57,236 bases of DNA from Rugosimonospora africana. GTDB lineage: Bacteria > Actinomycetota > Actinomycetes > Mycobacteriales > Micromonosporaceae. The notes beneath the pieces are model-generated. The model saw only the letters and a list, made by a program, of their open reading frames with translations, did not search any database and was not told the origin of the DNA. Below are positions 15,629-23,710 of this stretch, in pieces (the first letter of the stretch is position 1; the number at the start of each line of letters is the position of its first letter). Both the position numbers and the translations under genes were made by a program. The stretch lies in assembly GCF_016862975.1 (NCBI RefSeq), contig NZ_BONZ01000102.1, positions 1 to 57,236 of the forward strand, in the 5' to 3' direction.

Positions 15629-16902
15629 TGAGGACCGGCACGACGATTTCCACCGAGGTACCCTCGGCCACGCTGGGCTCGCCGATCGCCTGCACGCTGT
15701 ACCTGCCGCCGGGCTACCAGCACGGCCACGACCAGCACGGCCCTGACCAGCACGGCCCCGACCGGTACCCGGTGCTGTACCTGCTGCACGGTCGCGGCGA
15801 CTCCATGAACTCGTTCGACCGGGCCGTGACGATGCTGGACGGGCTGATCGGCGACGGGCGCGTGCCGCCGGTCATCGCGGTCGCACCGGACGCGCCGTGG
15901 AGCGGCCGCGCCGGCTGGTACGTGGACTCGGCGTACACCGGGGACATCGGTGACGGGGACCGCGGTCACGGTCCTGGGAAGCCGATGGAGACCGCGCTCG
16001 TTCGCGACCTGGTACCGGCGGTGGACGCGGCGTACCGGACCATCGCGACTCGTGAGGGCCGGGTGGTCGGCGGGTACTCGATGGGTGGCGCCGGTGCCCT
16101 GCGCCTCGCCCTGGCGCACCAGCGCCTGTTCGCGCACGCGCTGGTGCTCAGCCCGGCGGTGTACGTGCCGCTGCCGCCGGCCGATTCCAACACCCGGGCC
16201 TTTGGCGCGTACGGTTCGGGTGAGCGGGTCTTCGACGAGGACACGTACCGGCGGCTCAGCTATCCGGCGCTGCTGCCGTCGGTGGACCCCACGCTGCCGC
16301 TGCACCTGTTCATCGCGGTCGGCCGGGGCGATTACGAGTCGGGCGACCACGCGCAGGGCGACCACGCGCAGGCTGAGCACGCGCAGGTTGAGCACCCGCA
16401 ACGGCCGTCCCGGCACGACATCGGCTCCGAGCACGAGGCGCTGTACGAAGCCGTGCGCCGGATTCCGGGCATCCGCGCTCGCGCACGCGTGTTGCCCGGC
16501 GGCCACGACTGGAGCACCTGGTTGCCGGCGCTCGCCGAGGGCCTGGAGTTCCTCGGCCCGCTGCTGCGAGCGGCGGCACATCCGGCCGGGACTCCCGGCT
16601 CCGCCGCGACACAACCGGCTTCGCCGGCCGTCACCGAATCGGTCGCCACTGCACCGGCAGCCACTGCACCGGCAGCCACGGAACCGGCAGCCACGGAACC
16701 GGCAGCCACGGAACGGGCGGCCGCCGAGTGGGCAGCCACCGCATCCAATGCCACCGCAGGGACCGCCGCCGCACCCACTGTCGCCGCACCCAATGCCGCA
16801 GCGAGGACCGCCGCCGCACCCACCGCCGCCGCATCCACCGTCGCCGCACCGATCGAGGCGTCGATTCCCGGCACCTCCGCACCCCCGAAGGACAACCAGT
16901 GA
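15628..16902 (+). CDS. Esterase D-like alpha/beta hydrolase with long repeat tail
   Basis: Residues 1-310 form an esterase-D/tributyrin-esterase type hydrolase: YPVLYLLHGRGDSMNSF near 48-64, nucleophile GGYSMGGAGAL with Ser near 151, and the catalytic His in LPGGHDWSTW. No signal peptide is visible, so it should act in the cytoplasm on an ester of the imported compound. Two short in-frame 15-bp arrays sit inside loops (HGPDQ at 15718-15762; GDHAQ/AEHAQ at 16342-16401). The last ~100 residues are an Ala/Thr/Pro tail made by fourteen 15-bp units and are not part of the fold. The start overlaps the upstream stop (TGATG), and the stop overlaps the CoA-transferase GTG. Confidence 0.85.
   Translation: MRTGTTISTEVPSATLGSPIACTLYLPPGYQHGHDQHGPDQHGPDRYPVLYLLHGRGDSMNSFDRAVTMLDGLIGDGRVPPVIAVAPDAPWSGRAGWYVDSAYTGDIGDGDRGHGPGKPMETALVRDLVPAVDAAYRTIATREGRVVGGYSMGGAGALRLALAHQRLFAHALVLSPAVYVPLPPADSNTRAFGAYGSGERVFDEDTYRRLSYPALLPSVDPTLPLHLFIAVGRGDYESGDHAQGDHAQAEHAQVEHPQRPSRHDIGSEHEALYEAVRRIPGIRARARVLPGGHDWSTWLPALAEGLEFLGPLLRAAAHPAGTPGSAATQPASPAVTESVATAPAATAPAATEPAATEPAATERAAAEWAATASNATAGTAAAPTVAAPNAAARTAAAPTAAASTVAAPIEASIPGTSAPPKDNQ
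16645..16854. repeat. Tandem array, 14 x 15 bp, esterase C-terminus
   Basis: Fourteen uninterrupted 15-bp units, most starting GCCRCC, encode pentapeptides ATAPA, ATEPA, AAAPT, VAAPN and similar. Units 1-2 and 3-4 are identical pairs, and later units are more diverged, as expected for stepwise duplication. Confidence 0.9.
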
Positions 16903-18122
16903 CCGTCGACGACGCAACCGCCGCACCGCAACCGGCGCCGGGCCCGCTGTCCGGCCTCCGCGTGGTCGAGTTCGCCACCCTGTTCGCCGGCCCCCTGGCC
17001 GGGGCGTTCCTCGGTGACTTCGGCGCCGAGGTCATCAAGGTCGAGCACCCCCGCCGCCCCGATCCGTCGCGCGGGCACGGCCCCGGCAAGGACGGGGTGG
17101 GCCTGTGGTGGAAAGTGCTCGGCCGCAACAAGCGGACAACCACCCTCGATCTGTCCACACCGGACGGTGCCGCCCTGGCGCGGCAACTGGTGGCCACCGC
17201 CGACGTACTCATCGAGAACTTCCGCCCCGGCACTCTGGAACGCTGGGGGATCGGGCCGGACGAGCTGTTCGCCGACAACCCGGGACTGGTCATGGCCCGG
17301 GTCAGCGGGTTCGGGCAGACCGGCCCGTACGCCCGCCGACCCGGGTTCGGCACCCTCGCCGAGGCGATGAGCGGGTTCGCCGCCGCCACCGGGGAGCCCG
17401 ACGGGCCACCGACCCTTCCGCCGTTCGGCCTGGCCGACTCGGTCGCCGCGCTGGCCACCGCGTTCGCGGTGAACCTCGCGCTGACGGCGCGCGGCGCCAC
17501 CGGGCGCGGTCAGGTGGTCGACGTGGCCATCATCGAGCCCATCATGGCGATGCTGGGCCCGCAGATCACCTGGTACGACCAGATCGGGTACCTCCAGCCG
17601 CGGCTGGGCAACCGGTCCAACAACAACGCCCCACGCAACACCTACCGCTGTGCCGACGGCGGCTGGGTCGCGGTATCCACCAGCGCGCAGAGCATCGCCG
17701 AGCGGGTGCTGAATCTGGTCGGGCGCCCCGATCTCGTCGCGCAGCCGTGGTTCGGCTCCGGTCGGCAGCGCGCCGCGCACGCCGACGAACTGGACGCCGC
17801 CGTGGCGAGCTGGGTCGCCGCCCGGTCCCGGGACGAGGTGGTGGCCGCGTTCGAGGCCGCGGAGGCGGCGGTCGCGCCGATCTACACCGTGCCGGACATC
17901 CTGGCCGACCCGCAGTATGCGGCTCTGGACACGGTGGTCACTGTGGACGATCCCGAACTCGGGCCGCTGCGCATGCAGAACGTGCCGTTCCGGCTCGCCG
18001 ACACACCCGGCCGGATCCGTTTCGCCGGGCGACCGCACGGCGCTGACACCGAGGATGTGCTCGCCGGGTTGGGCCTGACGCCCGGGCGGGTGGCAGAACT
18101 GCGCGCGGCGGGAGTGGTTTGA
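16899..18122 (+). CDS. Class III CoA-transferase, CaiB/BaiF family
   Basis: This 407-residue protein starts at GTG 16899 (GTGA overlap). LSGLRVVEFATLFAGPLAG is the family N-terminus, with FGAEVIKVEHP and TTTLDLSTPDGAALARQL following. The likely catalytic Asp is in PPFGLADSVAAL near 178, followed by TGRGQVVDVAIIE. The enzyme moves CoA from a donor such as succinyl-CoA or acetyl-CoA to a carboxylic acid through an aspartyl-CoA thioester. It is coupled directly to an HpcH/citrate-lyase-like gene, the arrangement seen in itaconate/citramalate-type routes, so the imported compound probably yields a dicarboxylic or hydroxy acid. No dehydratase or hydratase gene is in the cluster. Confidence 0.92.
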   Translation: MTVDDATAAPQPAPGPLSGLRVVEFATLFAGPLAGAFLGDFGAEVIKVEHPRRPDPSRGHGPGKDGVGLWWKVLGRNKRTTTLDLSTPDGAALARQLVATADVLIENFRPGTLERWGIGPDELFADNPGLVMARVSGFGQTGPYARRPGFGTLAEAMSGFAAATGEPDGPPTLPPFGLADSVAALATAFAVNLALTARGATGRGQVVDVAIIEPIMAMLGPQITWYDQIGYLQPRLGNRSNNNAPRNTYRCADGGWVAVSTSAQSIAERVLNLVGRPDLVAQPWFGSGRQRAAHADELDAAVASWVAARSRDEVVAAFEAAEAAVAPIYTVPDILADPQYAALDTVVTVDDPELGPLRMQNVPFRLADTPGRIRFAGRPHGADTEDVLAGLGLTPGRVAELRAAGVV

Positions 18123-18961
18123 TGCTCACCTGGTTGTACGTTCCGGGAGACCGGCCGGACCGGTTCGCCAAGGCGGTCGCCAGCGGCGCCGACACCGTCA
18201 TCCTCGACCTGGAGGACGCCGTGCACCCGCGGAACAAGGCGACCGCGCGGGAGGCTGTCGCGGAGTTCTGCGCGGTGCGGCACGAGGTACCGGTACACGT
18301 GCGGATCAACGAGTTCGGCACCCGGGACGCCGTCGCCGACCTGGCCGCGATCGCCGGCGCCCCGGGACTGACCGGCCTTCGCCTGCCCAAGGTGAACTCG
18401 GCGGCCGACGTGGCGCGGACCGCCGCCGAGGTACCGCGTGGTGTCGAGCTGTACCCACTGCTCGAATCCGCGCTCGGCGTGCAGCGCGCGTACGACATCG
18501 CCACCGCCCATCCGGCCGTGGCCGGCCTGGCCCTCGGCGAGGCCGACCTGCGCTCGGATCTGGGAGTGTCCGATGACGCCGGCCTCGCCTACGCCCGCGG
18601 CCGGGCGATCCTCGCCGCGCGCGCCGCGGGCCTGCCAGCTCCCGCGATGTCGGTCTACCCGGACGTGCGCGACCTCGACGGGCTGGCCGCGTCCTGCCGT
18701 ACCGGCCGGTCGCTGGGGTTTCTCGGCCGGACGGCCATCCATCCCCGGCAGTTGCCGGTCATCGTGGACGCATTCCGGCCGTCCTCGGCCCAACTGGCCC
18801 GGGCCGAGGAGTTGCTGGCCGCGCTGGATGCCGCGGACGCGTCCGGCAGCGGTACGGCGGTGCTGCCGGACGGCCGGTTCGCCGACCGCGCCATGGTCGA
18901 GCAGGCACGCCGGGTGGTGGCACTGGCCCGCCGGTACCCACCGGCCGAGGACAGGGCCTAG
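18122..18961 (+). CDS. HpcH/HpaI aldolase / citrate lyase beta-like protein
   Basis: This 279-residue (beta/alpha)8 enzyme has VPGDRPDRF at 8-16, ILDLEDAVHPRNK at 27-39, LYPLLESALGV with Glu115, and LALGEADLRSDLGV with Glu140/Asp142, the Mg-binding and CoA-ester lyase residues of the CitE/malyl-CoA lyase family. It also keeps GFLGRTAIHPRQ, typical of CitE-like proteins. It should split a hydroxyacyl-CoA such as (3S)-citramalyl-CoA or malyl-CoA into acetyl-CoA and an oxo-acid. ATG 18122 overlaps the CoA-transferase stop (TGATG) and is preferred over TTG 18119. It ends the operon, 14 bp from a convergent MarR gene. Confidence 0.9.
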   Translation: MLTWLYVPGDRPDRFAKAVASGADTVILDLEDAVHPRNKATAREAVAEFCAVRHEVPVHVRINEFGTRDAVADLAAIAGAPGLTGLRLPKVNSAADVARTAAEVPRGVELYPLLESALGVQRAYDIATAHPAVAGLALGEADLRSDLGVSDDAGLAYARGRAILAARAAGLPAPAMSVYPDVRDLDGLAASCRTGRSLGFLGRTAIHPRQLPVIVDAFRPSSAQLARAEELLAALDAADASGSGTAVLPDGRFADRAMVEQARRVVALARRYPPAEDRA

Positions 18962-18975
18962 CTGAGCCAGTACAC

Positions 18976-19614
18976 CTAGCCGCCGGCCCGGTCGTGCAGG
19001 CCGCGCAGGAACAGGGCGAGCAGGCGGGCCAACTCCTCCTGCTCGGCCGGATCCAGGTCGTCGAGGAGAGTTTGCTCGTACGCCAGCAGTTCGCTGACCG
19101 CGTCCCCGACCGCGCGGTGTCCCCGATCGGTCAGCTCCACCGGAACCGTGCGGCTGCCCGGCGTGGTGGCCAGGCGGCGCACCAGGCCCTCCCGCTCGGC
19201 CCGGTCGACCCGCTGGGTGATCGCCCCGGCGGTGACCAGGCATCGGGCGGTGAGTTCGCGGGTGGACAGCCGGTACGGTGGCCCGGATCGGCGCAGGGTA
19301 CTGAGCAGGTCGAGCGTGGCGGCATCCATGCCGATGCCGGTCAGTGCGCGGCGCCGCTGGTCGGCCAGCAACTTGGCGGCCTGGTGGATGCGGGTGAGGA
19401 CGCCGATGGAACCGACTGGAACCCCGGGCTGTTCGCGCTGCCAGGCGTCGGCGATCAGGTCCGCCCGGTCCGGCCCGGACCGGCCCGGCACTCCCGTTTC
19501 CAGCGCTCCCGTTTCCGGCGCCGTCGCACTCGCGGTCGTTCCCGGTGTTGGTTCCGGAGCTGTTCCCGGCGTCACTGCCGGCGTCATTGCCGGCGTCGTC
19601 CTCGGCGTCGTCAC
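18976..19614 (-). CDS. MarR-family regulator, divergent from SDR
   Basis: About 212 residues; the conserved MarR domain begins near DLIADAWQREQPGVPVGS and includes the recognition helix VTAGAITQRVDRAEREGLVRRL and a wing PGSRTVPVELTDRG. The first ~45 residues are Thr/Pro-rich (TTPAMTPAVTPGTAPEPTPG), encoded partly by four 12-bp units at 19565-19612, so the true start is uncertain: GTG 19614 and ATG 19587 are both possible. It resembles the MarR at 2358-3005 in its core and in having a palindrome shared with a divergent gene. It converges on the HpcH-like gene with only 14 bp between the two stop codons. Confidence 0.85.
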   Translation of the reverse strand: MTTPRTTPAMTPAVTPGTAPEPTPGTTASATAPETGALETGVPGRSGPDRADLIADAWQREQPGVPVGSIGVLTRIHQAAKLLADQRRRALTGIGMDAATLDLLSTLRRSGPPYRLSTRELTARCLVTAGAITQRVDRAEREGLVRRLATTPGSRTVPVELTDRGHRAVGDAVSELLAYEQTLLDDLDPAEQEELARLLALFLRGLHDRAGG

Positions 19615-19633
19615 GGTGGTAGTGTGCCACAGA

Positions 19634-19649
19634 CGTTTAGCGCTAAACG
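19634..19649. promoter_or_regulatory. Operator: perfect 16-bp palindrome CGTTTAGCGCTAAACG
   Basis: The site lies between the divergent MarR and SDR genes, immediately before the SDR ribosome-binding site (GAGGAG). The position suggests repression of the SDR gene by the MarR protein. Confidence 0.9.
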
Positions 19650-19659
19650 AGGAGTGGGT

Positions 19660-20385
19660 ATGCGTCACGTGGTCGTCACCGGTGGAGGCACGGGAATCGG
19701 GCGGGCGGTCGCCGAGGCGTTCGCCGGCCAGGGTGACCAGGTGGTGATTACCGGGCGGCGCAAGGACGTCCTGGACGACACCGCCGCCCGGCTGGGCCGG
19801 AACGTGCGCGCCGTCGCCTTCGACGCCGCCGACCCGGTGCAGGTCGAGGCGGCGCTGGCCGATCTGCCCGAGCGGGTGGATGTGCTGGTCAACAACGCCG
19901 GAGGCAACACCGACTTCGACGCCGACACGGCCGATGACCTGGCCGGCCTGGCTCAGGCGTGGCGCGCCAACCTGGACGCCAACGTGCTTTCCGCGGTACT
20001 GGTGACTGAAGCGCTGCGCCCGCGCCTGGCGGCCGGGGGAGCTGTGGTCAACCTCAGCTCCATCGCGGCACACCGTGGCGGTTCCGGCTCCTACGGCGCG
20101 GCAAAGGCGGCCGTCGAGGCATGGAACCTCACCCTGGCCCAGGAACTCGGCCGGGATGGCATCAGCGCCAACGTGATCGCCCCCGGCTACATCGAGGCGA
20201 CCGAGTTCTTCCGGGACCGGATGAGCGAACAGCGGCGAACGACGCTGATCTCGCAGACCACCAACGGGCGCGCCGGTACGCCGGCCGACATCGCCGCCAC
20301 CGTGCTGTTCCTGGCCTCACCGGGTGGGGTTCACATCACCGGTCAGGTGCTGCACGTCAACGGCGGCGCGGTGACCGGGCGCTGA
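19660..20385 (+). CDS. Short-chain dehydrogenase/reductase, classical type
   Basis: This 241-residue enzyme has the Rossmann cofactor motif TGGGTGIG at 7-14, NNAGG at 79-82, the catalytic Ser in NLSSIAA (133-134) and YGAAK with Tyr145 and Lys149. TGRRKDVLDD after beta-2 (Arg33/Arg34) favours NADP(H). The C-terminus HITGQVLHVNGGA matches FabG-like SDRs. GAGGAG precedes ATG 19660. It is divergent from a MarR gene across a 16-bp palindrome, suggesting control by its substrate or a related small molecule; the substrate cannot be read from sequence. Confidence 0.92.
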   Translation: MRHVVVTGGGTGIGRAVAEAFAGQGDQVVITGRRKDVLDDTAARLGRNVRAVAFDAADPVQVEAALADLPERVDVLVNNAGGNTDFDADTADDLAGLAQAWRANLDANVLSAVLVTEALRPRLAAGGAVVNLSSIAAHRGGSGSYGAAKAAVEAWNLTLAQELGRDGISANVIAPGYIEATEFFRDRMSEQRRTTLISQTTNGRAGTPADIAATVLFLASPGGVHITGQVLHVNGGAVTGR

Positions 20386-20812
20386 GCACGGCACCGGCGG
20401 CCCGCGGCGGACCGGCTCGCGCTGGGCTCGCGCTGCGTCTGCGCCGGGCTCGCGCTGCGTTTGCACCGGGCTCGCGCTGCGTGTTTGCACCGGGCTCGCG
20501 CCGGGCGTTGCGCGAGCCTCGCGCTGAGCCTTGTCTAGCGCTGACTCGGCCTCGCGCTGAGCCGGGCCTCAGCGCTGAGCCGTGCGCTGGGCCATGCGCT
20601 GGGCCTTGTGTCGGGCCTTGACGGAACGATCTCGGCGGCGTTGGATTTGCATCAGTCAACGTCGATTTCCAAGTCGCGCTCCGGATACCTCCGGCGCACG
20701 TCGACCGGCATCGTCCGCAGAGAGCGGGGCCGGTGCGCACGCCGCAGGCATGGCCGCTCACGGACCGCGGTGGTATGACGCCGTCCCCGTACCGCAGGTC
20801 CAGGAGGATTCG
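20386..20812. repeat. Non-coding region dominated by degenerate CTCGCGCTG repeats
   Basis: From about 20413 to 20620 the sequence is made of irregular copies of GGGCTCGCGCTGCGT and later TGCGCTGGGCC-like units of varied length. No coding frame is convincing. The last 190 bp hold the glucanase gene's upstream region, with AGGAGG at 20802-20807 as its ribosome-binding site. Confidence 0.75.
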
Positions 20813-23617
20813 ATGAGACGGACAAGAAACGTCGCTGCGCGCTGCCTGCCGAAAGTGCTCGTGGCCATGCTGGCCGCCCCCGCGTTGGCAAATGCCGCGC
20901 TGGCCGCTCCCGCGCTGGCACATGCCGCGCTGGCACCGGCGGCGCCCGGGATCGCGGCTTCCGGCGCGGGGGCCACACTGCCATTCACCAGCTACGAGGC
21001 CGAAGCCGGCACACTGGGCGGCGGAGCCACGGCGGTGTCACTGACGGCCGCGCCGTCCACGCAGTACTCCAGCGCCGCGCTGGAGGCGTCCGGGCACGCG
21101 TACGTGCAGCTGAGCGGCACCGGGCAGAGCGTGCAGTGGACGAACGGCACCGGAGCGCCGATCAGCGCGATCAACGTCCGGGTGAGCATCCCGGACTCCG
21201 CGAACGGCACCGGCACGACCGCCACGCTCGACCTCTACGTCGACAACACGTTCCGGCAGGCGTTGAACCTGAACTCGAAGCAGAGCTGGTTCTACGAGGG
21301 GAACAACAACTACAACGGCAGCGACCAGAACCCGGCCGACGGCGACCCGCGCGACTTCTTCGACGAGTTCCGGACGTTCGTCACCGGTACGCCGATCGCC
21401 CCCGGCAGCACCCTCACCCTGAAGCGGGACGCGGCCAACAACGCGGCGTTCTACGACATCGACACCGTCGACGTGGAGAACCCGCCCGCTGCGCTTGCCC
21501 AGCCGGCCAACTCCATCTCGATCGCCAGCTGCGGCGCGGTCGCCGACAACAACCCGACCAACGGGTCCGGTGACAGTTCGGCGGTCGACAGCACGGCCGC
21601 CATCCAGAACTGCGTCAACCAGGCCCAGTCTCAGCACAAGACCCTGTGGATCCCGGCCGGCACGTTTTATCTCAAGGGCACGACCGGGTTGCAGGCCAAC
21701 GGAATCACCATCGCCGGCGCCGGTATGTGGTACAGCACCATCTACCGGGACGTCCCGCTGCCCAACAACACTCCGCTCGCCGCCCTGTTCAACCTGACCT
21801 CCTGTACCGTGCAGAACTTCCACCTCGACTCCGACGCCCGCAGCCGTGCCATGGTCGACGGCGGCGGGGGTGCCATGGACACCACGGGTACGAACTGGGT
21901 CGCCAACGGAATCTGGAGCCAGCACGTCGAGTCCGGCTTCTGGGCCTCCGGCACCGGCGGTACCGTCGAGAACAGTCGGCTGACCGCGATCTGGGCGGAC
22001 GGCATCAACCTCAACAACGTCTCGCTGAACAACTCCGTCGGCAACAACCTCACCGCGACGAACAACTTCGTCCGGGGTACCGGCGACGACGGGATGGCCA
22101 TCAACTCGGTCAACTACAACACCGACTCCGGTGACAACCGGACGTACTACACGCCCATGTCGCACATCACGATGACGCACAACACCATCGTCGCTCCCTG
22201 GGGCGGCAAGGGCATCGGCATCTACGGCGGCAGCGACCAGGATGTCGAGTACAACTCCATCTCCGACACCGCCCGCTACATCGGCCTGGGCGCCGGCCGG
22301 TTCGGCGTCAACGGCAACGATCTGCTCGGCGCCACTGTCAACGGCAACGTCGTCGCGAGGTCCGGCGGCAACGCCTACAGCCAGGGCCAGCCCGCGCTGC
22401 ACGTGGGCAACGGCGGCGACGGCCAGAATGTCGGCGTCGTCGACCGGGTGAGCGTCACCAACAACACGGTCACCGGTGCGCTCTACGACGGGATCGGCTT
22501 CTCCACGTCCACCAACACGCTGCTGCAGAACAACACGGTCGGCTCGCCGTGGCGCAACGGCGTCGTCATCGCCCCGCCGTTCTATCCGGCACCCAGCGGC
22601 TCGGCCACCATCACCGGCAACACGGTGACCGGCCTGCGGGCGGGTGCGTCCCCGTTCACCAACAACTCCGGCGGCTTCGCCGCGACCCTGAGCGGCAACA
22701 GTTGGCAGGGCGGCGGGACTCCGGAGGGTCCGTACGGCGGCACCGCCGCGGCCGTTCCCGGCGTCGTGGAGGCCGAGAACTACGACACCGGCGGCCAGGG
22801 CGTCGGCTACGGCGTCAACTCCGTCAATGGCACCGCCAACGGGTACCGGGCCGACGGCGTCGACCTGGAAACGACAGCGGACTCCGGCGGCGGGTACAAC
22901 CTCGGCTGGACCGGTGGCGGCCAGTGGTTCCGGTACACGGTGAATGTCGCGTCGGCCGGCACGTACACGCTCAGCGCAAGAGTCGCCGCGCCCAGCGCCG
23001 TCGCCGGGGCGCTGCACCTGAGCAACGCGTCCGGGGCCAACCTCACCGGCAGCGTCAACGTGCCGGCCACCGGCGACTGGCAGCTCTGGACCACGGTCAC
23101 CGCCCAGCTGACGCTGCCCGCCGGGCAGCAGGTGCTGACCCTCGCCGAGGACAGCGGCGGCTGGAACCTCAACAGCCTCCAGTTCACCGCGGGCGGTAGC
23201 GGCGGCACGAACCTGGCGGCCGGCAGGCCCAACGGGGAGTCGTCGCACACCGACGTGTACGAGTCGTCGAACGTGACCGACGGGAACCAGAACTCGTACT
23301 GGGAGAGCGCGAACAACGCCTTCCCGCAGTGGGTTCAGGTGGATCTGGGCTCGTCCCAGCAGGCCGGCCGGGTGGTGCTGCAACTGCCGGGGTCGTGGGG
23401 GGCGCGCGACGAGACGCTCTCGGTGCTCGGCTCCACCGACGGATCGAACTTCACCACCGTGAAGGCACCGGCGACGTACACGTTCTCGCCGGCCGGTAGC
23501 AACACCGTCACCATCACGTTCGCGGCCAGCTCACAACGGTACTGGCGAATCACCGTCACCGCCAACACCGGCTGGCCCGCCGCACAGGTCTCCGAACTCC
23601 AGGTCTGGAACCGGTAG
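20813..23617 (+). CDS. Secreted multidomain alpha-glucanase, GH87-like, with CBMs
   Basis: This 934-residue exported protein has a signal peptide whose hydrophobic part is built from repeats of APALA(N/H)AAL. Residues ~60-220 look like a CBM6/35 module (TSYEAEAGTLGG). Residues ~240-640 are a right-handed beta-helix with many NNT(V) rungs; WADGIN with Asp396 and GTGDDGMAIN with Asp425/Asp426 correspond to the catalytic acid triad I recall for GH87 mycodextranase/alpha-1,3-glucanase, though the spacing is 29 rather than about 23. A second CBM6 (~648-790, VVEAENYDTGGQGVGY) and an F5/8 discoidin-like domain (~800-934) follow. It probably attacks fungal or bacterial alpha-1,3-glucan outside the cell. 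Transcribed alone. Confidence 0.8.
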   Translation: MRRTRNVAARCLPKVLVAMLAAPALANAALAAPALAHAALAPAAPGIAASGAGATLPFTSYEAEAGTLGGGATAVSLTAAPSTQYSSAALEASGHAYVQLSGTGQSVQWTNGTGAPISAINVRVSIPDSANGTGTTATLDLYVDNTFRQALNLNSKQSWFYEGNNNYNGSDQNPADGDPRDFFDEFRTFVTGTPIAPGSTLTLKRDAANNAAFYDIDTVDVENPPAALAQPANSISIASCGAVADNNPTNGSGDSSAVDSTAAIQNCVNQAQSQHKTLWIPAGTFYLKGTTGLQANGITIAGAGMWYSTIYRDVPLPNNTPLAALFNLTSCTVQNFHLDSDARSRAMVDGGGGAMDTTGTNWVANGIWSQHVESGFWASGTGGTVENSRLTAIWADGINLNNVSLNNSVGNNLTATNNFVRGTGDDGMAINSVNYNTDSGDNRTYYTPMSHITMTHNTIVAPWGGKGIGIYGGSDQDVEYNSISDTARYIGLGAGRFGVNGNDLLGATVNGNVVARSGGNAYSQGQPALHVGNGGDGQNVGVVDRVSVTNNTVTGALYDGIGFSTSTNTLLQNNTVGSPWRNGVVIAPPFYPAPSGSATITGNTVTGLRAGASPFTNNSGGFAATLSGNSWQGGGTPEGPYGGTAAAVPGVVEAENYDTGGQGVGYGVNSVNGTANGYRADGVDLETTADSGGGYNLGWTGGGQWFRYTVNVASAGTYTLSARVAAPSAVAGALHLSNASGANLTGSVNVPATGDWQLWTTVTAQLTLPAGQQVLTLAEDSGGWNLNSLQFTAGGSGGTNLAAGRPNGESSHTDVYESSNVTDGNQNSYWESANNAFPQWVQVDLGSSQQAGRVVLQLPGSWGARDETLSVLGSTDGSNFTTVKAPATYTFSPAGSNTVTITFAASSQRYWRITVTANTGWPAAQVSELQVWNR

Positions 23618-23646
23618 CGCGAACACCGGTAGCGGCGAACACCCGG

Positions 23647-23681
23647 CGGGCGCCGTCGAGCCTCGCGCTCGGCGGCGCCCG
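23647..23681 (+). terminator. Hairpin terminator after the glucanase gene
   Basis: A 15-bp stem (arms 23647-23661 and 23667-23681, one G-U pair) closes a 5-nt loop 30 bp after the stop codon. There is no T-run, which is normal for high-G+C actinomycetes. Confidence 0.7.
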
Positions 23682-23710
23682 CACGACGACCCGTGCTAGC
23701 GTCTTGGAGC

